Source: Exercitatus varius (GTDB lineage: Bacteria > Pseudomonadota > Gammaproteobacteria > Enterobacterales > Pasteurellaceae). Taken from it: a DNA stretch of 25,628 bases. The translations under genes were made by a program, and so were the position numbers. Under the pieces are notes generated by a model that saw only the letters and a program-made list of their open reading frames with translations, made no database searches and was not told the DNA's origin. Location of the stretch: assembly GCF_029577735.1 (NCBI RefSeq), contig NZ_JARQTO010000013.1, positions 1-25,628 of the forward strand, given 5' to 3'. This document shows, in pieces, positions 1-6,600 of this stretch; position 1 is the first letter of the stretch, and each line of letters opens with the position of its first letter.

Positions 1-4
1 GAAA

Positions 5-48
5 GCCCTAATGTAAGGGCGGATTTTTAAACTATCCTAATGTAAGGA
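5..48 (+). repeat. Two small hairpins with the same loop upstream of the first gene
   Basis: The 12-mer CCTAATGTAAGG occurs at 7-18 and again at 36-47. Each copy can fold into a short hairpin with the identical loop AATGTA (stems 5-9/16-20 and 35-38/45-48). The first hairpin is followed by GG and then ATTTTT, so it could be a weak terminator. The end of the second supplies the AAGGA Shine-Dalgarno of the gene starting at 55, so folding or protein binding there could control translation. The function is inferred only. Confidence 0.45.
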
Positions 49-54
49 AAAATT

Positions 55-282
55 ATGCAAGAACTTCAAGAATATGCAAATGCCCTAGTATTGGCATTTG
101 AAACAAAAACACCTATTAAAGGCAAAGCCTTTAAAGTGTGGCAATGGCGTATTATTTGGCAATACGTCAGACTTGCACAACAAGCCAAAAAATCGGGCAT
201 TTTCGGAACAGTTCAAGTTTTGAATGGTTACGAAATTAAAGAGCAAAAGGCCGAAATTAAACCTTTCAAGGTTGAAAAATAA
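55..282 (+). CDS. Small hypothetical protein (75 aa)
   Basis: I do not recognise this 75-residue protein. It starts at ATG 55 with AAGGA six bases upstream and is followed directly by a strong intrinsic terminator, which together make it a credible gene. It is basic and rich in Lys, Gln and Ala, with an aromatic cluster around residues 28-38 (VWQWRIIWQYV). It has no signal peptide or clear membrane segment. If the molecule is circular, it lies just downstream of the parA operon, separated from it by a terminator. Its convergent neighbour at 369-692 is on the other strand. Confidence 0.6.
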   Translation: MQELQEYANALVLAFETKTPIKGKAFKVWQWRIIWQYVRLAQQAKKSGIFGTVQVLNGYEIKEQKAEIKPFKVEK

Positions 283-285
283 CAC

Positions 286-310
286 AAAGCCCCTGAAAAG
301 GGGCTTTTTT
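286..310 (+). terminator. Intrinsic terminator of the 55-282 gene
   Basis: AAAGCCCC and GGGGCTTT pair around a TGAAAA loop and are followed by a run of six T. It starts four bases after the stop codon of the upstream gene. Confidence 0.85.
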
Positions 311-325
311 GATTTTCTCGCCGTG

Positions 326-362
326 GCAATTTTGTAACTCCATTGAGGACTTACAAAATTGC
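326..362. repeat. Inverted repeat with 12-bp arms between convergent genes
   Basis: GCAATTTTGTAA (326-337) is perfectly complementary to TTACAAAATTGC (351-362). Inside it CTC/GAG can extend the stem. A second hairpin, CAGCAG/CTGCTG (362-381), overlaps the stop codon of the leftward gene ending at 369. Neither is followed by a T-run on the minus strand, so this is not a classical terminator. It may stabilise the 3' end of the leftward mRNA or bind a protein. Confidence 0.5.
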
Positions 363-368
363 AGCAGT

Positions 369-692
369 CTAACGCCTGCTGTTCGGTCTCTTCGGCTTTA
401 CGGCGTACTTCTTTAAATCCGCTTTCATTGTTTCTAGTAGTTTATCGTTGTACTCCTTGTTGATAAGGTTGCTATAGGCTTTTATCAAAGTCCATAGCAA
501 ACCAAGATAAGTGATAGAAATAATTAAGCTACTATAGGCTGGCGATAATTCGATATAAAGTAACTGATAAAAAATGGCTGAAATTGCCGTTGCTGATAGA
601 TAAAATTTTTGTTCTCTCTTGTAGCAAATCCACATCAAAAACACCGCCGAACCAATGCAGGCAAGGTTTAAAAGTAACATTAATGCTTTCAA
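369..692 (-). CDS. Hypothetical inner-membrane protein (107 aa)
   Basis: I do not recognise a family. The protein has about three hydrophobic segments (around residues 3-21, 29-48 and 52-70), then a charged C-terminal tail rich in Lys and Arg ending in RRPNSRR-like basic residues, so a multi-pass inner-membrane protein with a cytoplasmic basic tail is likely. The start is a TTG at 692, placed seven bases after AAGG; the next in-frame ATG is at 680. It begins 10 bases after the stop of the gene at 702-1445, and its Shine-Dalgarno overlaps that stop, so it is probably translationally coupled. It is the last gene of the traK-traL block, which suggests a transfer-related or surface role, by position only. 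Confidence 0.55.
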   Translation of the reverse strand: MKALMLLLNLACIGSAVFLMWICYKREQKFYLSATAISAIFYQLLYIELSPAYSSLIISITYLGLLWTLIKAYSNLINKEYNDKLLETMKADLKKYAVKPKRPNSRR

Positions 693-701
693 AATCCCCC
701 C

Positions 702-1445
702 TTATTGTCTAGCTTTTAGTTCGTTATCAATCGATTCAATAACGATTGATTGCACTCTTTCAGCGTCTTTCGGTGAAAAAGTTTTGCGGACTTGCTCAAA
801 CCCTTTAAACAGCCCCATTTGATAGGCGACTTCTTTAGAGTTGCTTGTTGATTTATGTACAGTGAACAGGGTTAGCCCTGCAATAGCGATATTTATTGCG
901 GTAAACGCCAAAATCAAGGCGTTTATTGGGCTTTTAGAGGCTTTTTTCGGTTCAACTGTTGGGGTAGCGATTTTAACACTTTCTAGGGCGGTCTTAATTT
1001 CTTCAAGTTTTTTGTCAATAAACGTGCTGAAATTTGCAACAATTTGATTATTCAGTTCAAAAACTTGAGAACTGAAATCATTTTTGAATGAATTCAGTTC
1101 GCTATCAAAAGCTTCGCTAATGTTGCTAATCGTTTCGCCCAAGGATTCAATTCTATCATCAAGCGTATAACTTATGCGTTTTGGCAATTCGTTCAGGGCG
1201 TTGGTTATCATTGTTACATAATAATCCATTACGTTTTTTTGTGTGAGAACAACGGCGAAAATAGGGTCATCTACGCTTAATCTTACTTTCAATTTGTCAA
1301 AACTATCTAAAATTACGTTTCTGATAAGTAAATCAAATTCTTCATCGCTGATCCCAAAACGCTCTTTTATTTCTGTTCGTTTTTCTTCAATGGTTGCCGT
1401 GAGTTCTTTATTTGTGTTGCCGGTTTCGTTAATTTCGGTAGTCAT
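702..1445 (-). CDS. Membrane-anchored coiled-coil protein in the traM position
   Basis: This is a 247-residue protein if started at ATG 1445, which has AAGGAAC just upstream; a longer frame reaches 1526 but has no ribosome site. Residues about 60-170 are predicted amphipathic helix or coiled coil, including a repetitive acidic stretch of the form DSELNSFKNDF. A single membrane segment near residues 176-196 (ALILAFTAINIAIAGLTLF) is followed by a cytoplasmic or periplasmic tail of about 50 residues. In RP4 the gene after traK and traL is traM, and the segment LSVDDPIFAVV recalls the DDPI motif I remember for TraM proteins, but this protein is much longer and has a membrane anchor. A TraM relative is therefore only a guess; a structural role linked to transfer is inferred from the operon. 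Confidence 0.55.
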   Translation of the reverse strand: MTTEINETGNTNKELTATIEEKRTEIKERFGISDEEFDLLIRNVILDSFDKLKVRLSVDDPIFAVVLTQKNVMDYYVTMITNALNELPKRISYTLDDRIESLGETISNISEAFDSELNSFKNDFSSQVFELNNQIVANFSTFIDKKLEEIKTALESVKIATPTVEPKKASKSPINALILAFTAINIAIAGLTLFTVHKSTSNSKEVAYQMGLFKGFEQVRKTFSPKDAERVQSIVIESIDNELKARQ

Positions 1446-1555
1446 AACAGTTCCTTTTCTTTCTTTTGGGGCTTCCCCTAGCGTTGCTAGGGTCGGGCTA
1501 TATTTTTCGGCTTCAATCTGCAGCAAGCTTTGATTTCAGCTCGAAAAACTCAACC

Positions 1556-1600
1556 ACAAAAGCAGCCAAAACCGCTTTGCTCCTTTTTGGCTGCTTTTGT
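1556..1600. terminator. Strong 16-bp hairpin, terminator or attenuator
   Basis: ACAAAAGCAGCCAAAA (1556-1571) pairs perfectly with its complement at 1585-1600 around a 12-13 base loop. Read on the minus strand it follows traL and precedes the 702-1445 gene, with a T-rich stretch after the stem. It should reduce transcription from traL into the downstream genes. Confidence 0.7.
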
Positions 1601-1634
1601 GTTTTCGCCCATTCGGGTAACTATCCCTAAGCCC

Positions 1635-1665
1635 AAAAAGAACGTGCTTAATGCACATTCTTTTT
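1635..1665. terminator. Hairpin with A/T flanks just after traL
   Basis: AAAAAGAACGTGC and GCACATTCTTTTT form a 13-position stem with one C/A mismatch and a five-base loop. It starts four bases after the traL stop (minus strand) and ends in a T-run, as expected for an intrinsic terminator. Together with the hairpin at 1556-1600 it makes a tandem terminator. Confidence 0.65.
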
Positions 1666-1668
1666 CAC

Positions 1669-2424
1669 TTATTCGGGCGATTTTTCGCCTTGATGTTCTT
1701 CCACGTCGTAAAGGCGATCTAATTGCTCATATACTTCATTAAAGACTTTTTTCAAGCGGTTTTTTGACATTAAGCCAAATTCACTGCTTTTTTGAGCTTC
1801 TTCATTCGTGAGACGTGCTTTAGTTAATTTTTCAAGATCGTCATTAAATGCGTCAGAATTACGATTTATAATTGTAATTACACCCGCTGTTTTATCACTT
1901 ACTAGTTCTTTAGTATCATCAGGAATATTTACTGAACCTTGAAATTCATTTAACCAAATCACTAATTTCACATTTTTCGCATTATCTAGTAATTCGTATA
2001 AACTTACTAAACCTTGCAATGTATCGGCTTGAGATTGACCGCCGACAATAACGGTATGAATATAAACAGGTCTTTTTAAATCATCAAATAATGAAATAAT
2101 ATCGTTATCACCAATATATTTCATCATAGGAACAAAAGTAGAAGCGCCGTTATCAATTACAAAAGTTTTATTCTGCTCATTGATAATTGCTTCAAAAATT
2201 GCGTCAAATTTAGATTGAATAATTGTACCGTCTTTTAGTATTTCGACTGGAGCAGCACCTATTCTTTTTATACTTGCAAAAGAACTGTTTACAGGATCGG
2301 TATCAGCACCATTTAATTTAACTTTCTTGTGATCTAAAAAGTATTGAGCAAGCATAGAGGATAGAAAAGATTTTCCTACGCCACCTTTACCTTGTAAAAC
2401 GATATTAACGCTATTATTTTTCAT
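1669..2424 (-). CDS. traL: TraL-like P-loop ATPase of the DNA-transfer region
   Basis: This 251-residue ATPase belongs to the ParA/MinD-like fold and matches RP4 TraL from memory across several blocks: the N-terminal VLQGKGGVGKSFL deviant Walker A (residues about 9-21), ADTDPVNSSFASIKRIGA (about 40-57), VIDNGASTFVPM (about 88-99), and IHTVIVGGQSQADTL (about 121-135). These blocks distinguish TraL from partition ParA proteins. TraL in IncP plasmids lies in the leader operon next to oriT; its exact role is not settled. Here it follows traK, overlapping it by 11 bases, with AGAGG six bases before ATG 2424. Two hairpin terminators follow it. The C-terminal 15 residues are strongly acidic. Confidence 0.85.
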   Translation of the reverse strand: MKNNSVNIVLQGKGGVGKSFLSSMLAQYFLDHKKVKLNGADTDPVNSSFASIKRIGAAPVEILKDGTIIQSKFDAIFEAIINEQNKTFVIDNGASTFVPMMKYIGDNDIISLFDDLKRPVYIHTVIVGGQSQADTLQGLVSLYELLDNAKNVKLVIWLNEFQGSVNIPDDTKELVSDKTAGVITIINRNSDAFNDDLEKLTKARLTNEEAQKSSEFGLMSKNRLKKVFNEVYEQLDRLYDVEEHQGEKSPE

Positions 2425-2872
2425 TTAAAGCCTCTTTTTGTTTTTTACGCATAAGTAACATTTTTACCCTATCATCAACCGCTTGTTGATCGCTACAGCT
2501 ATTGTGAATGGGTTTTTCTTCTTTTTTAGCTAAAAAGCTAAAAACATTTTCAGATTGATTTTCTTCAATCTGTGTAATTTCTTGAGTTTTTTCTATCTGT
2601 TCGGTTTTACCTCCGCTTTCTTGTTTAGTATGGTTTTTTGCTAATTTTTTTCTAGCTCGATAGATTAACGTTTTGAAATGAGCAAAAGCCACTTCATTGT
2701 CAGGAAATATATTTTTATGAATAATACTGATGGTTATATTTTTTCCTATACAGCGGTTAATAAGCTGGATATGTTCGGTAATAATAGCTTGAAGCAAGCC
2801 TCTGCTTTCTAATCTATCTGTTAGATCTTGCTTCAATGGAGCAAGAATTTTCTCCAATTCAGATTGCTTCAT
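2414..2872 (-). CDS. traK: TraK-like oriT-binding protein
   Basis: The N-terminal half of this 152-residue protein has the helix-turn-helix-like pattern ITISIIHKNIFPDNEVAF followed by HFKTLIYRARKKL, which resembles the DNA-binding part of RP4 TraK (a tyrosine or phenylalanine-containing motif before a basic helix). The middle (about 85-115) is a Glu/Gln/Thr-rich linker and the C-terminus is basic. RP4 TraK wraps a curved DNA segment beside nic. Here the gene starts at ATG 2872, after AGAGG, about 75 bases from a six-fold 22-bp repeat array that would be its natural target. It overlaps traL and has a good sigma-70-type promoter at 2900-2928. The family call rests on weak similarity plus a strong positional match. 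Confidence 0.7.
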   Translation of the reverse strand: MKQSELEKILAPLKQDLTDRLESRGLLQAIITEHIQLINRCIGKNITISIIHKNIFPDNEVAFAHFKTLIYRARKKLAKNHTKQESGGKTEQIEKTQEITQIEENQSENVFSFLAKKEEKPIHNSCSDQQAVDDRVKMLLMRKKQKEALNEK

Positions 2873-2899
2873 TTTTGACCTCTCTTGTTGAGCAAGCTA

Positions 2900-2928
2900 A
2901 GTCTAATACAGTACAAGTTTTAAGTCAA
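2900..2928 (-). promoter_or_regulatory. Promoter of the traK-traL operon
   Basis: On the minus strand TTGACT (2928-2923) and TAGACT (2905-2900) are separated by exactly 17 bases. The -35 matches consensus in five of six positions and the -10 in four. Start of transcription would be near 2893, about 20 bases before the traK ATG. It abuts the 22-bp repeat array, so a protein bound to the array could repress it. Confidence 0.65.
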
Positions 2929-2945
2929 TAAGTAAAAAAGCTGTT

Positions 2946-3077
2946 TTTGTAATCTAATAGAAATCTGTTTGTAATCTTTTTGATGTCTTTTTGTAACTGT
3001 TATGAAGTTTGTTTGTAATATTTTTGAAATTCGTTTGTAATTTAATTGAAGTCTATTTGTAATCTAAGTCCATAAAG
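2946..3077. repeat. Array of six 22-bp direct repeats (TTTGTAAT core)
   Basis: TTTGTAA recurs at 2946, 2968, 2990, 3012, 3034 and 3056, always exactly 22 bases apart. In the first five units a second conserved block resembling TGAARTCT follows about six bases later; the sixth unit keeps only the first half. The period equals about two helical turns, and T/A tracts recur in phase, so the DNA should be intrinsically bent and every site should face the same side. Its location next to traK matches the curved TraK-binding region of RP4 oriT. Iterons for an unrecognised replication protein are the alternative. Confidence 0.85.
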
Positions 3078-3270
3078 ATTGCTGTGTTCTATAAATTATA
3101 GGCACGATAACGATGTTTACAAACTGCAGGGCAGTGTAGTAAAATCGACGTGCTAAAGGGGAGACCCCTTTAAAACCCCATAGCCTAGCGGCTAGAGCGT
3201 CCTACGGACGGGACGAACGCTGATTGCTGCTTTCAGGTGTATATCTCTACGAGCTAAGAGGTTTTCAAAA
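3063..3270. other. oriT-like region with five inverted repeats
   Basis: This stretch lies between divergent traK and relaxase operons. It holds inverted repeats at 3089-3101 (CTATAA/TTATAG), 3123-3135 (ACTGC/GCAGT), 3154-3172 (TAAAGGGG/CCCCTTTA), 3181-3194 (TAGCC/GGCTA) and 3198-3210 (CGTCC/GGACG), the last nested in AGCGT/ACGCT (3196-3221). The part from 3154 to 3225 is clearly more GC-rich than its surroundings. I cannot place nic with confidence. TATCGTGCC on the minus strand (3109-3101) is one base off the RP4 nic core TATCCTGCC as I remember it. Confidence 0.6.
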
Positions 3271-3621
3271 ATGGCAAAGAATAATAAAGATATAGTAATC
3301 AGCTTCCGACTAAAAAAAGAGGAGTTTGAGCCTTTTAGAGAGCTTTTGGAAAAAAGCGATAAATCAAAATCTGAATTTTTCCGTGATATTTTTTTAGCTA
3401 AAGAAAAAAATATTAACGTTACCTTTAATGAGTTAAAGCCTTTTGATTATTATAACATTTTAAGAGTGGTAAATAAATCTGGTAATAATTTAAATCAGCT
3501 AGCAAAACATTTTAATTTTGCATATAAAGCAAAATTAATTTCAGAAAGTACATATTTAAAAGGTGTAAATCTTTTAATTAGTATTAACGAACATTTGAAG
3601 AGGTCTTTAAATGATAGCTGA
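3271..3621 (+). CDS. Relaxosome accessory DNA-binding protein (MobC/TraJ-like)
   Basis: This 116-residue protein begins with a likely ribbon-helix-helix: a beta strand of the form IVISFRLKKEEFEPF, then a helix and the KSEFFRDIFLA helix. The C-terminal half carries NKSGNNLNQLAKHFNFA, the hallmark of the MobC/TraJ class of accessory proteins (G-N-N-x-N-Q-x-A). Such proteins bind an oriT inverted repeat and help the relaxase melt and nick. The start at ATG 3271 has AAGAGG nine bases upstream. It overlaps the relaxase gene by 11 bases (ATGATAGCTGA), which implies translational coupling. It occupies the place of RP4 traJ, between nic and traI. Confidence 0.8.
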   Translation: MAKNNKDIVISFRLKKEEFEPFRELLEKSDKSKSEFFRDIFLAKEKNINVTFNELKPFDYYNILRVVNKSGNNLNQLAKHFNFAYKAKLISESTYLKGVNLLISINEHLKRSLNDS

Positions 3622-6600
3622 AATTAGCGGTGGTAATAATGGAATTGCTGAATATTTAGAAAAAGGATTTAAGCAAGGTAGGTTATTTTCTCGCGATGAG
3701 CTGGATAATCGTATTGTATTAGACGGTGATTTAGAATTAACAAATAAAATCATTAATTCTATCGTGGATAAAGGGCAACAACGATATTTACATATAACAC
3801 TTTCTTTTCGTGAAAATGAGGTTAGCCAAGAATTGTTAGAGTCTGTTGTAACAGATTATAAACAATTATTATTATCAGCTTATTCTGATGATGAGTATAA
3901 TTTCTATGCAGAGGCACATTTGCCAAAGATTAAATCTATTCAAGATAGTAAAACTGGCAAAATGGTAGAGCGGAAACCGCACATACATATTGCTATACCT
4001 GAAATTAATTTATTAACAGGGAATAAGTTACTGCCAACAGGATATATTGATGATAAAAATATTAAAAATTTAATCTATTTAGACTCTATTCAGGAATATA
4101 TTAATTATAAATATAATCTTGATTCTCCTAAAGATTTTAGCCGTGGGGGCGGTCATCATTCGGCGAATGTATTATCACGCATTAAAGGCGATTTTTTCGG
4201 CGAAAAGCAAAGTGAATTTAAAGCAAAATTAGTTGATGAAATTGCAGCAGGCAAGATTAATAGCCTTTCTGAATTTCAATCTTATTTATCTAATATCGGT
4301 GAAGTCAAAATCAGAAATAAGGGTAAAGATAATCAATATTTTGCAGTTAAATTAAATGACGATAAAAAGTTTACGAATTTAAAGCACCCTATTTTTTCTG
4401 AACAGGCAATTATTACAAAGGCGTTACCAAAGGCAGATAAAGCAACGATTAATGCTAGGGTTAAAGAATGGCAAGATAGAGTAAGCAAAGAGATTAAATT
4501 TGTTGATTTTGCTACACAATCTTTTCGGCAAAAATACGCTCAAGCGGATTTAGCTGAAAAACAACAATTATTAGCGGAGCGAGAACAAAACTATGAGCGA
4601 AAATACAGGCATCGAAATTTTCACGAGAGCGGACGGCAGAGAAATTACCAGTCCAACCTTGCTAACACTCAAAAGCGAAAATCAAGCGCTGCTTCCCGAT
4701 ATGCCGTCGGCGTGTCAGGTTTGTCTATTGGCAATGTGGTTTACGGAGAAAACCAAGACCACAACGGAACTCAAGGTATTTTGCCCGAGAATGAACTCAA
4801 TCATTTACGAAACAGGCAAGCCGGTAACGATTCCACTCTGCGATGCAATGATTCAAGCCGAACAAGCGATGATGGAGCAGGAAAACGAAGGGATCGGCGG
4901 ATTATTTCAAGCTCTGAACAAAGCAGCCGGGGAGCGAGTAGAGGAACTATCGAAAGCCAAGCAAGCACACGCACCAATAGAGGCGAGCTTTATACCGGAA
5001 GAGCCGATATTTGGGGACGGCATTCCGGCGTTTACCAACGAGGATATGATAATGCCATAAGTGCGAAAAAATCGCACTATGCGCTTGTTTCGCGAGGTTT
5101 ACCGACACAAAGCTACAACCGCACTTTGTTTAATAAAGAGGAATACTACGCCCCGATAAAAACGCCGTTTGAAGCATACGAAGAAAATCTAGCTCAAAAG
5201 AATTCAAAAATTATTCTATTTAGTGATTCTAACGCACTTTCTCAATTAGTAAGAACGCAATCTAACGAACAGGCTTATCGTTCAGATATTGAGAGATTCA
5301 GGGAAATAAGACAACGCATTGATCCTGACGCGTTTTTAAGCCATTTAGAGCGCATTTATAGCATAAATCCCAAGAAACATAGGGTAAGTTATGCTAAAGA
5401 CGGAAGCCCCCGATTTAGCGTAAATAAGCGTAATTTGAATGCTTCTGATTTTCTTACAAAATATCTTAATCTTGAATGGAAAGAGGCTAAGTCAGTTTTA
5501 TCTTACATTTATGAGCAGCAAGCCAATAAAAACGTAAATCAAGAAAAACTAACCAGCCTAGAAATTCAGCGAAATATCAAGTCATTCGATTTTGAAGTTC
5601 GGCAATTTGAGAAAGATGTCAAATTAGCCCTACATAATTTGAACGTTGATAATCGTAATTTATATAGAGGTGAGAAAAAGCGTATTTATAGCCGCTTTTC
5701 CCACCCTAGAATCCGTAATCAGGAACTTGCAATAGCTTCTTTCAGAGCTATGCAGCGACAAGAGCGGATAGATTATTTCGCGAAGTTTACTTCTCATACG
5801 CTAGAGCGTGAGAAGTTTACTTTTCAGCAAAGTGGATATACTACTAAAGCACTAGAGGATAGCACTATGGCATTTAAAGACAGTTTAAACATTGCTTTAG
5901 GCAATGAATTCGGCAGAATTGCTTCAGCAGATGAACAAATCAGTTTTTCTGATAATTTCAAGCAGCAGCAGATTCTTTTGAAACGGCAACTTCAAGAACA
6001 ACAGCGAAGCAAAGCGGCAGAAACTTCAAAACAAGAAACTCCGCAACGAGCCTTTACTTCAAAAGCTCTTGAAGAGGTAATGAAACTCAATAATTTAGGC
6101 GTAGCTAAAAAGGAAAATGGCGACATCGAGTACAAACGCTTATCAGACGGTAAGACTGTTTGTACCGACGTGGGCAATCAAATGCTCATTTCTAAAGAAA
6201 TGCAATCGCCTGAAAATATTAAAACATTTTTAGAGCTTGCGATTGATAAGTATGGAAATGAGCTGAAAATTAATGGCAGCAAAGAATTTAAAGAAATGGT
6301 CATTGAATCCGCAGCCGCTAATAATTTACCAATCATTTTAAAACCTGCTGCTTTACAAGAACAGTTAATGGAACGCCGCAAGGAGTTAGAATTAGAAGCT
6401 AAAGTTGAATACCTTGATAGTGTCAGCAATGAAGCAGGTCAGCAGCTCAAAGCGGACGTGTCGCAAACAGAGGCTCAACAACAATCCCCTGAAACTCAAG
6501 TGGACGTGCCGCAAACAGAGGCTCAACAACAATCCCCTGAAGCTCAAGCAGACGTGCCGCAAGCAGAGGTTCAACAGCAAGCCCCTGATAAACAACACTC

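Noticed and set aside
1669..2424. A second partition ParA
   Set aside because: The P-loop resembles ParA, but the downstream blocks (DTDPVN, DNGAS, VVGGQ-like) are those of TraL, and its neighbours are transfer genes.
2946..3077. Possible CRISPR array
   Set aside because: Repeats are adjacent, with a 22-base total period and no unique spacers of CRISPR length; no cas genes are present.
3178..3225. Possible tRNA or rRNA fragment in the GC-rich hairpin cluster
   Set aside because: The stems do not form a cloverleaf and there is no TTC or CCA-end motif; oriT structure fits better.
6392..6598. Open frame on the minus strand opposite the tandem repeats
   Set aside because: It is a mirror of the repeated relaxase codons, has repetitive Arg/Leu composition and no ribosome site.
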